A stretch of DNA of 10,788 bases from Rhodobiaceae bacterium (GCA_002746275.1 NVWR01000004.1:260204-270991), one strand, 5' to 3'; counted from the first letter of the stretch, positions 1-8,816 are shown. The notes: generated by a model from the letters alone, not told the origin. Translations and numbers: made by a program.

Positions 1-94
1 CAGAGGCAAACCGGGGTGCCCTCACCATCACCTCATCGCCAGGCGAAGGCACACAGGTACAACTGGTCTTTCCGTCCACACAAGTCTTGCAGGA

Positions 95-98
<4 letters not shown>
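1..98 (+). CDS. C-terminal end of a probable sensor histidine kinase (5' partial)
   Basis: Only the last 31 codons are present (reading from base 3) and they end at TAG 96-98. The peptide carries [20 protein letters not shown], which resembles the end of a GHKL/HATPase_c domain: a G-A-L-x-I-x-S line, then the G2 box G-E-G-T, then a hydrophobic strand ending in F-P. In this family that glycine-rich segment closes the ATP lid of the kinase. The remaining ten or so residues look like an unstructured tail. The rest of the gene lies outside the window, so sensor type and partner regulator are unknown. Its stop overlaps the stop of the convergent acetoacetyl-CoA synthetase gene. The family call rests on one short motif and is moderate. 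Other GHKL ATPases with the same lid cannot be excluded. Confidence 0.6.
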
Positions 99-2086
<1,988 letters not shown>

Positions 2087-2122
2087 GACCGCGTTTTAGG
2101 CGGTGGTGCCAACTTGTTCAAG

Positions 2123-3943
2123 TCACTCCCTGCCCTCCTGCGCTGTGGGGCTAAGATCGCCCGCAGACTGCACCATGTGGAACTCAGCCAGATAGCCTCC
2201 TTTACGCGCGATCAGCTCGTCATACGGACCCTCTTCCACGATGACGCCATCCTCAAACACCAGAACACGGTCGACCTGACGCACAGTGGACAGGCGGTGG
2301 GCGATGATGATCGTGGTCCGACCCTTCATCAGTTCGCGCATGGCTTCTTGTACGGCCGCCTCGGTTACGACATCCAGGCTGGACGTTGCTTCATCCAGCA
2401 CCAGAATGGGTGCATCAGCCAAAAAGGCACGGGCAATCGCCACCCGTTGGCGTTCGCCACCGGATAGTTTCACGCCGCGCTCGCCGACAAGCGTCTCCAG
2501 ACCCTCGGGCAAGCCCTCAATGAACTTGTCCGCCCGCGCCAACCTTGCCGCCCGCCAGATTTCCTGCTCGGTCGCTCCCGGTTTGGCATAGCCAATATTC
2601 TCCCCCAGGGTACGGTGGAAGAGGAGAGGCTCTTGCGGCACAACGGAAACCGCTCGACGCAGACTGGTCGGGTCAACGGTGGCGATGTCCTGGCCGTCGA
2701 TCAACACGCGCCCTGCATCCAGGTCGTACAGACGCTGTAACAGCTTGACGAAAGTACTCTTGCCCGACCCCGACTTACCTACCAAAGCGATCTTTTCCCC
2801 GGCCCGGATATCGACGGACAGGTTTGAGTAAACGGCCTGGTCTTTGCGGGGATAATTGAAGCGCACCTGGTCAAAATGAACAGCACCACCCTTCATCACC
2901 AACGGTCCGGCATTCCCAGCAGCCGCTGGTTCCAGCGGCAGATCATGAAACAGGATCAGATCCTCAATCTCAGAGACGCCCTGTTGCAGGTTTTGCAGAT
3001 GGTAGCCCATGTCCCGCAGGTAGGCATTGATGAGCAGATAGGTGGTGATGGCAAACACGATGTCGCCCGTACTTGCCCGGCCTGCGGCCCATTCGACAAT
3101 TACCAGCGCCAGAATGCCCGCCTGCAAAAACACAGCTGCCACGTTTTGAACGATCATGATGTTCTCCATCATGATCCACGCCCGCACGGCTTTTCCGCGC
3201 CACATCTCTGCCAGAGAGAGAAGTCGGTCGTCTTCCCGTTTCTCCGTGCCATAGCTTTTGACAACGGAATTGCATGTGATCGCGTCGGCAACCAGTGCTC
3301 CGACTTCACTGTCAGCCTTCATGTGCGCTCTGTGTCGCTCTGGCAGATGGCGCACGGCCAGCCAGATCGTCACAGCGACATAGAGGACGCTGGTAACAGC
3401 CGCGTATAGCCCCACAAGGGGCCACCGCCATGTCAGAACCGACAACACCCCGATCAACATGAAGGCGGTGGGAATAAGCACCGCATAGACGGTGTCAGCA
3501 ATCGTGTCGTAAGCCCACATGCCACGGGTCAGTTTTCGAACCGTTGCTCCCGCATGTGCACTCTCATGCCAGTTGGACGGAAAACGCTGCACCCGTGCAA
3601 AAGCCTCGGTCACGATGTCGCGCATCACCCGGGCGGTAAAAAACATCCAGAGCCGAAACTTCAGGCGCTGGATCGCGAGGAAGGCAACGCCCTGCCCTAC
3701 AAAAAGCACGGCGGCCCAGAAAGCCGCATCAATTTCTGCGGGTTCTGGCGGGAATGAGGCCGTTGAGATGATATCGACAAGGTAGCCTGAGACAATGGGG
3801 AACAGAATGTCGACGGCCACATTTGCAGCCATGCCAAGCATCAGCAAGGCGAACCAAAAGCCCTGCCTGCGCCAGTAAAACCAGATGAATGATATGATCT
3901 GCCTTGCAGAGACAGCTGATTTTGAACGATCGGAATTTTTCAT
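2123..3943 (-). CDS. ABC exporter half-transporter (fused permease and ATPase)
   Basis: The product is a type IV ABC exporter subunit of about 606 residues, the normal size for a half-transporter that works as a dimer in the inner membrane. Numbered from the ATG at 3943, the transmembrane domain spans roughly residues 15-320 with several hydrophobic helices (for example around 28-50, 75-92, 155-172 and 268-285). The ATPase domain follows: A-loop tyrosine near 364 (FNYP), Walker A GKSGSGKST at 389-397, Q-loop Q437 (VVPQEP), signature LSGGERQ at 493-499, Walker B ILVLDEA at 513-519 and H-loop H549. All catalytic motifs are intact. The substrate cannot be read from sequence. The frame stays open upstream to a GTG at 4006, but the ATG leaves a normal short cytosolic N-terminus before the first helix and fits the promoter proposed at 3982-4010. 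No good ribosome site marks either start. It is probably co-transcribed with the downstream synthetase gene. Confidence 0.9.
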   Translation of the reverse strand: MKNSDRSKSAVSARQIISFIWFYWRRQGFWFALLMLGMAANVAVDILFPIVSGYLVDIISTASFPPEPAEIDAAFWAAVLFVGQGVAFLAIQRLKFRLWMFFTARVMRDIVTEAFARVQRFPSNWHESAHAGATVRKLTRGMWAYDTIADTVYAVLIPTAFMLIGVLSVLTWRWPLVGLYAAVTSVLYVAVTIWLAVRHLPERHRAHMKADSEVGALVADAITCNSVVKSYGTEKREDDRLLSLAEMWRGKAVRAWIMMENIMIVQNVAAVFLQAGILALVIVEWAAGRASTGDIVFAITTYLLINAYLRDMGYHLQNLQQGVSEIEDLILFHDLPLEPAAAGNAGPLVMKGGAVHFDQVRFNYPRKDQAVYSNLSVDIRAGEKIALVGKSGSGKSTFVKLLQRLYDLDAGRVLIDGQDIATVDPTSLRRAVSVVPQEPLLFHRTLGENIGYAKPGATEQEIWRAARLARADKFIEGLPEGLETLVGERGVKLSGGERQRVAIARAFLADAPILVLDEATSSLDVVTEAAVQEAMRELMKGRTTIIIAHRLSTVRQVDRVLVFEDGVIVEEGPYDELIARKGGYLAEFHMVQSAGDLSPTAQEGRE

Positions 3944-3981
3944 GTCGTGTCTGTTTTCCCAGAAACGGAAAAACACTCCTG

Positions 3982-4010
3982 AATATGCCGAGCGGCTATA
4001 CGCCACTCAA
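3982..4010 (-). promoter_or_regulatory. Possible sigma-70-type promoter for the ABC exporter/aacS unit
   Basis: Read on the minus strand, TTGAGT (4010-4005) and CATATT (3987-3982) are separated by exactly 17 nt. Each matches the housekeeping consensus at 4 of 6 positions. Transcription would begin near 3975, giving a leader of about 30 nt before the ATG at 3943 and excluding the upstream GTG at 4006 as a start. This is motif matching by eye in an organism whose promoter consensus is unknown, so it is tentative. Confidence 0.3.
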
Positions 4011-4080
4011 ATTTTTCATATCCGGGCTTGGCTTAACTCGCCTGCTAACTTGGTCTCGCTCGTTTGAGAGACCTGCTGGA

Positions 4081-4095
4081 CGACAGATTCTGTCG
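4081..4095. promoter_or_regulatory. Palindromic dyad CGACAGA-T-TCTGTCG, possible operator
   Basis: The arms CGACAGA and TCTGTCG are perfect complements around a single central T. With no room for an RNA loop, a DNA-binding dimer is a more natural reader than a hairpin. The centre is GATTC, an instance of GANTC, the CcrM methylation motif in many alphaproteobacteria. The site lies about 70 nt upstream of the proposed exporter promoter. No known regulator is recognised. Confidence 0.35.
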
Positions 4096-4154
4096 ACATG
4101 GTGTGCAAAAAGTTAGATTTGCAAGCAAGAGAGTAGAGTTTGCGTGAGCCCGGG

Positions 4155-4204
4155 TGATCCCTGCAGCCCAACACAAAGTTGGTGGCTTTACAGGGAGAGG
4201 ATCA
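4155..4204 (+). other. Potential structured RNA/DNA hairpin in the intergenic region
   Basis: Nested complementary pieces could fold into one imperfect hairpin: TGATC (4155-4159) with GATCA (4200-4204), CCTG (4160-4163) with CAGG (4191-4194), and CCAAC (4168-4172) with GTTGG (4178-4182) around the loop ACAAA. Bulges separate the helices and no U-tract follows, so it is not an intrinsic terminator. It lies about 280 nt upstream of the AsmA start. No known riboswitch or RNA family is recognised. Confidence 0.25.
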
Positions 4205-4481
4205 TTATCCAGCACTCGGGTTCCATCTCTCCAGCTCCACAATTCTTGCTACTATGAGACATCCAATAAAATTGAATGCCTGTACCGAACCTACAACAAC
4301 AAACGGACAAGCCAAGGCCCTTGATGATTGGCGCGCAGGATTTTGTACCAATGTGGCGTAAAAGCCTCAACTGGGGCCGAACTTCTTTCTGCCACACTTG
4401 CCTCCGAAACTAACCTCGAGAATATCTGCTCGTCGTTCAAGACGTTCATCGTATTTTGGCACAGCATTTTTGGGGCTCCTC

Positions 4482-6539
4482 ATGTCACGTTTTCTTTCCT
4501 TTCTCTTTGTGGTTTTTCTTGTGGTTGTCGGCGTTCTGTTCGCAGCGCCGTCCTTCATTCCTGTCGAAACATACAAGCCGCAAATATCAGCGCTCGTGAA
4601 AGAACAGACAGGTCGGGACCTGACCATTGGGGGCGACATAAGCCTCTCCTTCCTGCCGCGCCTTTCGGTGACCGTGAACGATGTCACGTTCGCCAATGCC
4701 GAGTGGGCATCAACCCCGAACATGGCGACGATGGAGCAGTTGGAAATCGTCCTGAAAGTTTTCCCCTTGCTGCGCGGTGAAATAGCGCTGGACCGATTTG
4801 TTCTTGTGCGCCCTGAAATTGATCTGGCGGTCAACGCCCAAGGCAAGGCGAACTGGGAATTTGATGTCCCCGCACAAGCTGCAGCCACGCCTCCCCCAAC
4901 ACCCAGCGACACTGACAATAGTTCGAGTTTCAGCCCGCAGGTTACGGACATTCAACTTGGCCAGATTTCACTGATCGACGGACGGGTGCGTTATTCGGAT
5001 GCACGCTCTGGCGGTTCTTATGAGGCGAATGCCATCAATCTCGATGTCTCTCTCCCAAGCTTGGATGACCCGCTCGGGATTGACGGCTCCCTGGTCTGGA
5101 ATAAAGACACCATCAAGCTGACCGTCGATGTCGCTGACCCACGCGCGTTTTCTGGCGGCGACACATCAGAGATCACTTTTAATCTCTCGGCCCCCAAAAT
5201 CACCAGCAGCTTTTCCGGCAGTGCCGCGATCTCTCCGTCTCTTTCGGTCAACGGCACGACCTCTCTCAAAATCCCCTCTGTTCGCGAACTGGCGGCCTGG
5301 GCTGGTCAACCGCTCACGCCGGGCGGTGGCTTGGGCATGCTTGAGCTTGGTGGCGCGCTTGCCATATCTGGCGACACATACGCGTTCTCGGATGCCACCC
5401 TGTCGTTTGACGGCATGAATGGTACGGGCACTTTGTCGATTGATACGGGTCGCACCCGCCCCCGGCTCACGGGAACGCTGGCGCTTGATAGACTGGATGC
5501 CAACATCTATCTGGCATCAGACGCATCGTCCCCCGCAGGAGGCACAGGGACTGCAGGCACAGGCTCAACGGGGGAAGGATCCAGCTCCTCGGAAGGGTGG
5601 AGTGATGCGCCCATAGACCTGAGTGGTCTCAAGGCCATTGATGCGGACCTTAAACTCAGCGTCGATGAAATCCTGTTTCAGGAAATTGAAGTCGGCAAAA
5701 GCGCGCTGGCTGTCTTGCTCAGCAATGGCAAGCTCACAGCGAACCTTACCGAGCTTGATCTCTACGAAGGAGCTGGCACGGGTCGGCTGGTTCTTGATGG
5801 ATCGAGAAGCACCCCCGCTGTTACTGCGAAGTTCGACCTGGCAAACATTGCCGCCTATCCACTGCTGCGCGACGCTGCCGCCTTTGAACGGCTGGAGGGT
5901 GACGGGACGATCAAGTTTGACGTCCGAACATCAGGTCGGAGCCAGAAGGCCATGATGAGCGCTCTCAGCGGGGCTGGGTCCGTCACTTTTGCAGATGGCG
6001 CCATTCGCGGCATCAATATCGCCAAACTCATGCGCAATGTCCTCTCGGCTGCCACGAGCGGTTGGGAATCTGGCGGCAGCGAGAGTACTGACTTCTCCGA
6101 ACTCAGTGGTACTTTCACCATTGCGCGGGGCATTCTTTCCAACACCGACCTAAAGCTGTTGAGCCCATTGGTACGGGTGACCGGCAAGGGCACCGTCGAT
6201 CTGCCAGCGCAGACGCTTAACTACCGGGTCGAACCGAAACTGGCGGCAACGCTTGAGGGCCAGGGAAGCACTCAGGAAGCAACCGGACTGGAAGTCCCTA
6301 TTGTGATTTCAGGCCCATGGGCTGATCCCCGCTTCACACCCGACTTCGCCGCTATCGTTGCCAATCCAGATGGCATTAAGGGCGTCATTGATGCCGTCAA
6401 GGAAGATGGCGGCAAAGGTCTGCTCCAGGGCCTTCTGGGCGGCAGACAGGCACCTGCGGAAGGTGGCGATGCCTCCAGTGCAGAACCAGCTGAAAAGCCC
6501 CGCCCCGAGGATGTGCTGCGAGGCCTGTTCAACCGGTAG
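4482..6539 (+). CDS. AsmA family protein
   Basis: The product is 685 residues from the ATG at 4482. It begins with an uncleaved signal-anchor helix (residues about 4-23, MSRFLSFLFVV then LVVVGVLFAA), followed by a typical AsmA N-terminal pattern (KEQTGRDLTIGGDISLSFLP, then NDVTFANAEWAS). The C-terminal AsmA region is clear: LANIAAYPLL near 453-462, GAGSVTFADGAIRGINIAKL at about 497-516, and a closing VPIVISGPWADPRFTPDF. A low-complexity Gly/Ser/Thr stretch (about 348-377) joins the two halves. AsmA proteins are inner-membrane-anchored periplasmic beta-rich proteins linked to outer-membrane assembly and phospholipid transport. That role is inferred by family. An in-frame TTG at 4398 would add 28 Arg/Ser-rich residues before the anchor. 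The ATG is preferred because it starts directly at the anchor and has a weak GGGG ribosome site (4472-4475). The gene ends 5 nt from the convergent cupin gene. Confidence 0.9.
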   Translation: MSRFLSFLFVVFLVVVGVLFAAPSFIPVETYKPQISALVKEQTGRDLTIGGDISLSFLPRLSVTVNDVTFANAEWASTPNMATMEQLEIVLKVFPLLRGEIALDRFVLVRPEIDLAVNAQGKANWEFDVPAQAAATPPPTPSDTDNSSSFSPQVTDIQLGQISLIDGRVRYSDARSGGSYEANAINLDVSLPSLDDPLGIDGSLVWNKDTIKLTVDVADPRAFSGGDTSEITFNLSAPKITSSFSGSAAISPSLSVNGTTSLKIPSVRELAAWAGQPLTPGGGLGMLELGGALAISGDTYAFSDATLSFDGMNGTGTLSIDTGRTRPRLTGTLALDRLDANIYLASDASSPAGGTGTAGTGSTGEGSSSSEGWSDAPIDLSGLKAIDADLKLSVDEILFQEIEVGKSALAVLLSNGKLTANLTELDLYEGAGTGRLVLDGSRSTPAVTAKFDLANIAAYPLLRDAAAFERLEGDGTIKFDVRTSGRSQKAMMSALSGAGSVTFADGAIRGINIAKLMRNVLSAATSGWESGGSESTDFSELSGTFTIARGILSNTDLKLLSPLVRVTGKGTVDLPAQTLNYRVEPKLAATLEGQGSTQEATGLEVPIVISGPWADPRFTPDFAAIVANPDGIKGVIDAVKEDGGKGLLQGLLGGRQAPAEGGDASSAEPAEKPRPEDVLRGLFNR

Positions 6540-6544
6540 GGTCC

Positions 6545-7021
6545 TCACACTTCGGTGAAATCCTCTAACGCGGCATATTCCTTTTTGCCCTCAACCCGGT
6601 ATTGCCTGCGGGCCAGGCGCGGGTAGGTGCAAACATCGATTGAGGGGCGCGTCCCTCCCATAAGATAGACAAGGTCGTCCGGCCCTTCATTGCGCATGGA
6701 GTGGGCCGGGCCTCCTTTTGGGAACATCAACATGTCGCCGGGGCCAACCTCGAAGCTCTCTTCCCCCAGACAAGCGATCCCCTTGCCAGCCTGAATGAAG
6801 ACAAATTCCTCATCCTGTCCGTGGAAATGATGCTCGGTGGTCTCATGTCCGGGCTCAATGCGCACCATATGGAGCCCCATATCGGTCAACCCAGCCAGAT
6901 CGCCCAAGGTTCGGGTCAAGCGCACCGCGTTTTGATTATATTGATGCACGTGACGCTTTTCTGCCATCTGGGCAAGGCGCGATGCCGGGAAAAAGCACCT
7001 GTTTTTCGCATCCGTCTCCAT
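6545..7021 (-). CDS. Cupin-domain protein (single-domain beta-barrel, putative metal-binding)
   Basis: This small 158-residue protein has one conserved cupin barrel. Motif 1 is EPGHETTEHHFHGQDEEF at about 56-73, with candidate metal ligands H65, H67 and E71 or E72, followed by G79. Motif 2 is GDMLMFPKGGPAHSMRN at 95-111, with H107 as the fourth ligand. The tail GGTRPSIDVCTYPRL resembles the COG3837-type cupins, which often annotate only as 'cupin domain-containing'. Substrate and activity are unknown. Sugar isomerase, dioxygenase or pure binding roles are all possible. The start at 7021 is well supported: GGAGAGG on the minus strand (7036-7030) sits 8 nt upstream. The gene diverges from the small membrane protein at 7102 and converges on the AsmA gene. 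No signal peptide is seen, so it is probably cytosolic. Confidence 0.9.
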   Translation of the reverse strand: METDAKNRCFFPASRLAQMAEKRHVHQYNQNAVRLTRTLGDLAGLTDMGLHMVRIEPGHETTEHHFHGQDEEFVFIQAGKGIACLGEESFEVGPGDMLMFPKGGPAHSMRNEGPDDLVYLMGGTRPSIDVCTYPRLARRQYRVEGKKEYAALEDFTEV

Positions 7022-7101
7022 ATTTCAAACCTCTCCTATTGTGATCTGGGGTGAGTTGGTGTGTCATCCCTCTGCCCGCTAGACTGCGGGCGTTCGAATC
7101 A

Positions 7102-7368
7102 ATGCAGGCTGAACCGTTGCTCTATAGTGCTTTTTCAGGGCTCATCAAATTTGCCATCGCGTCGGTTGCCATCGGCGCGACCCTCTCTGCCATGGACATA
7201 TCAGCCGTTGATGTCCTCAAAGACATGGGTGTCACGCCAGACAAAATACGCCTACTGGCGTCAGGAGCGGTAGATTGGGCCCTGCCGCATTTCCTTCTGG
7301 GATCCATGGTCATTGTCCCCATTTGGCTGGTCCTCTTCCTGTTGAAACCCCCTGGCTTTGGCAAATAG
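7102..7368 (+). CDS. Small two-helix membrane protein, DUF6460-like
   Basis: The product is 88 residues from the ATG at 7102. It has two hydrophobic helices: one around residues 9-29 (YSAFSGLIKF through AIGATL) and one around 62-83, with the pattern WALPHFLLGSMVIVPIWLVL. The linker DVLKDMGVTPDKIRLLASGAV, followed by W-A-L-P and V-P-I-W-L, matches my memory of the DUF6460 family, short proteins common in Rhizobiales whose function is unknown. A search would be needed to confirm this. An in-frame GTG at 7051 would add 17 residues that are not conserved-looking, so the ATG is preferred, although its ribosome site is poor. The upstream 80 bases must hold the promoters for this gene and the divergent cupin. 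The stop codon lies in the loop of a small hairpin (7356-7375). Confidence 0.78.
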   Translation: MQAEPLLYSAFSGLIKFAIASVAIGATLSAMDISAVDVLKDMGVTPDKIRLLASGAVDWALPHFLLGSMVIVPIWLVLFLLKPPGFGK

Positions 7369-7375
7369 GCCAAAG
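7356..7375 (+). terminator. Small perfect hairpin spanning the stop codon of the membrane-protein gene
   Basis: CTTTGGC (7356-7362) and GCCAAAG (7369-7375) pair perfectly over 7 bp with a 6-nt loop, AAATAG, that contains the stop codon. There is no run of T downstream, so efficient intrinsic termination is unlikely. It may slow ribosomes or RNA polymerase, protect the transcript 3' end, or be chance. Confidence 0.3.
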
Positions 7376-7476
7376 TGATTACTCCCCAGACCTTGGCGCT
7401 GGCCCTTACTCTCGCTAGGTTAACCGTTTGGGGCACTGGATCGAGGGTCGGTCTGGCCATTCTCTGGGAGAACAAT

Positions 7477-7827
7477 ATGAAAAAGCTACTTCTTTCGGTC
7501 GCAATTTTGACCGCAAGTGCTGGCGTTGCGCTGGCTGACATCGGTGCCGGTCTCATCGGCAATACTGTCACCCTGACCGGTCCGGACGGGGCGGAGACCA
7601 AAATTTATTACCCTGATGCGAGCACTCTCGTGATGAAAATTCCAACTGGTGCTGAAATTCCAGGTACCTGGCGTGTTGATGGCGAGACCATTTGCACAAC
7701 GGCAGGCGACCAGCCTGAGAACTGCACACCTCCGATCACGGAAGCTCCAACACCTGGCGCTTCGGGCACGATTGACGGCGATGCTGGTTCAGTGGCCTGG
7801 GCGGTTACTGCTGGTAAAGATTTCTAA
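7477..7827 (+). CDS. Small exported protein of unknown function
   Basis: I do not recognise a named family. The 116-residue product starts MKKLLLSVAILTASAGVALA, a textbook Sec signal peptide with an A-L-A cleavage site before residue 21, so the mature protein of about 96 residues should be periplasmic or secreted. It is acidic and rich in Gly, Thr and Pro. A central segment GTWRVDGETIC (63-73) followed by C83 in ENCTPP provides two cysteines that could form a disulfide. 'Gly-Thr-Trp ... Cys ... Cys' is a pattern I associate with small lipocalin-like or DUF-type alphaproteobacterial exported proteins, but this is only a resemblance. The start is decided by GGGAG (7466-7470) placed 6 nt before the ATG and by the signal peptide. 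The longer frame open from 7375 is rejected. A strong terminator follows at 7850. Confidence 0.8.
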   Translation: MKKLLLSVAILTASAGVALADIGAGLIGNTVTLTGPDGAETKIYYPDASTLVMKIPTGAEIPGTWRVDGETICTTAGDQPENCTPPITEAPTPGASGTIDGDAGSVAWAVTAGKDF

Positions 7828-7829
7828 AT

Positions 7830-7839
7830 CCGAATTCGG
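7830..7839. repeat. 10-bp perfect palindrome CCGAATTCGG just after the stop codon
   Basis: The palindrome begins 2 nt after the TAA of the exported-protein gene and lies upstream of the terminator stem. It is too short for a stable RNA hairpin and has no assigned role. It includes an EcoRI recognition sequence. Chance is a sufficient explanation. Confidence 0.4.
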
Positions 7840-7849
7840 CTTAGTTGGG

Positions 7850-7896
7850 GGGCGGACATTCCGGCGTTAAAAGCGCTGGGTCCGCCCTTCTTTTTT
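7850..7896 (+). terminator. Intrinsic (rho-independent) terminator after the small exported protein
   Basis: GGGCGGAC (7850-7857) pairs perfectly with GTCCGCCC (7880-7887). An inner helix CCGGCG/CGCTGG (7861-7866 and 7874-7879, with one G-T pair) extends the stem past a 3-nt bulge to a 7-nt loop. The stem is followed by TTCTTTTTT (7888-7896). This is a GC-rich stem plus U-tract on the plus strand, 22 nt past the stop codon at 7827. It should separate the small-gene pair from the SDR/mnmC unit, which then needs its own promoter between about 7897 and 7973. Confidence 0.87.
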
Positions 7897-7988
7897 GAGA
7901 AGCCCCCCTTTATCTCCGATTTCCTGCGTTTTGGCGGTGCTTGCAGTAGACTTGCGCCAACAAGCGATTCTTCAGGGGGATACCGAGT

Positions 7989-8783
7989 ATGGGCAGACTG
8001 GCAGGCAAGAGCATCATCATCACGGGTGCTGGCAGTGGTATCGGTCGCGCAAGCGCGATTATCTTTGCGCGCGAAGGTGCAAATGTCGTTGCCGTCGACC
8101 GCGTTGAAGAAGCCGTCGACGAAACCGCCTCCATCGTCTTGGAGAAGGGGGGGGTAATCAAAACCGTCGCAGCCGACGTGGGTGACGAGAATGCTGTGAA
8201 GGGTTTTGTCGATTTCTGTGTTTCTGAGTTTGGCGGCGTGGACGGTGTCTATGCCAATGCCGGGATCAGCGGCGGCATGGTTCCGATCGAAGATCAAACC
8301 CCAGCTCTGTGGGAAGAAATTTTGCGGGTCAATCTGATCGGGCCGTTCCTTGCGATCAAACACGCCTCTCCTCACATGATCAAGCAGGGCCGCGGAGCCA
8401 TCGTATGTACCGCGTCTGTTGCTGGTCTGCGCGCCAATGCTGGCAACACACCCTACTCTGCTTCCAAAGCCGGGGTCATAAGCCTGGTGCAAACAAGCGC
8501 CAACCAGTTTTATGGAACAGGTGTGCGGGTCAACGCCGTGTGCCCAGGTCTTATTGAAACCGGCATGACGGCTCCACTTTTTGAGGGGGCACGCGCACGA
8601 GGCAGCGAAGGCAAAATCGGGCAACTTAATCCGACCGCCCGTTATGGCCATCCTGAAGAAATAGCCAACATGGCATTGTTCCTTGTCAGCGATGAGGCAT
8701 CCTATGTGAACGGGCAAGCGATCCCTGTTTGCGGTGGCCTGTCGAGCACTCATCCATTTGCTCCCAGCCGTCGCGGCGCCTGA
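7989..8783 (+). CDS. SDR family NAD(P)-dependent oxidoreductase
   Basis: The 264-residue product is a classical short-chain dehydrogenase/reductase with a Rossmann fold. It shows the cofactor loop TGAGSGIG at 12-19, D37 at the end of the second strand (which favours NAD over NADP), the DV pair near 63-64, NAG at 90-92, and a complete catalytic tetrad N115, S143, Y156 and K160 (YSASK). The C-terminal region RYGHPEEIANMALFLVSDEA and a G-Q-A-I-P-V-C-G-G line are standard. The substrate cannot be predicted; the extended tail HPFAPSRRGA is not diagnostic. AGGGGGA (7974-7980) lies 8 nt before the ATG. Codons 53-56 contain an uninterrupted run of eight G (8147-8154), and the frame reads normally through it. 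The gene ends 33 nt before mnmC and is probably co-transcribed with it, although no shared pathway is obvious. Confidence 0.92.
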   Translation: MGRLAGKSIIITGAGSGIGRASAIIFAREGANVVAVDRVEEAVDETASIVLEKGGVIKTVAADVGDENAVKGFVDFCVSEFGGVDGVYANAGISGGMVPIEDQTPALWEEILRVNLIGPFLAIKHASPHMIKQGRGAIVCTASVAGLRANAGNTPYSASKAGVISLVQTSANQFYGTGVRVNAVCPGLIETGMTAPLFEGARARGSEGKIGQLNPTARYGHPEEIANMALFLVSDEASYVNGQAIPVCGGLSSTHPFAPSRRGA

Positions 8784-8816
8784 CGACACCATTGACCGGG
8801 CATAGGAGAGAGACCC

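Larger units (their letters stand above)
4011..4481. other. Non-coding divergent intergenic region
   Basis: This stretch of about 470 bases between the ABC exporter promoter and the AsmA start holds no convincing gene. The short open frames across it have no ribosome sites or recognisable protein patterns. It does contain an imperfect dyad GGTCTC/GAGACC (4052-4057 and 4068-4073), a perfect odd palindrome at 4081-4095, and a possible RNA hairpin at 4155-4204. It must carry the promoter for the AsmA gene, but I could not pick one -35/-10 pair over others. Base composition appears somewhat AT-richer than the flanking genes, as expected for a regulatory region. Confidence 0.6.

Noticed and set aside
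3944..4006. Extended N-terminus of the ABC exporter from the GTG at 4006
   Set aside because: It adds 21 residues without family resemblance, has no ribosome site, and would overlap the proposed promoter. The ATG at 3943 gives a normal exporter N-terminus. An AGGAG at 3980-3976 exists, but it abuts the in-frame GTG at 3976 with no spacing.
4398..4481. Extended AsmA N-terminus from a TTG at 4398
   Set aside because: The added 28 residues are Arg/Ser-rich and would precede the membrane anchor in an atypical way. The ATG at 4482 begins exactly where family members begin.
5530..5600. Gly/Ser/Thr-rich low-complexity stretch in the AsmA gene, considered as an insertion or repeat expansion
   Set aside because: There is no exact DNA repeat unit and the frame is intact. 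Flexible linkers of this kind between the two AsmA halves are common.
7091..7106. GTTCGAATC, resembling a tRNA T-loop, just before the small membrane-protein gene
   Set aside because: The flanking bases cannot form the 5-bp T-stem, and no acceptor, D or anticodon stem can be built upstream. It is a chance match in the leader.
7375..7476. Longer start for the small exported protein, and a possible coding stretch before it
   Set aside because: The extra 34 residues would bury a perfect signal peptide, and the ribosome site at 7466-7470 clearly serves the ATG at 7477.
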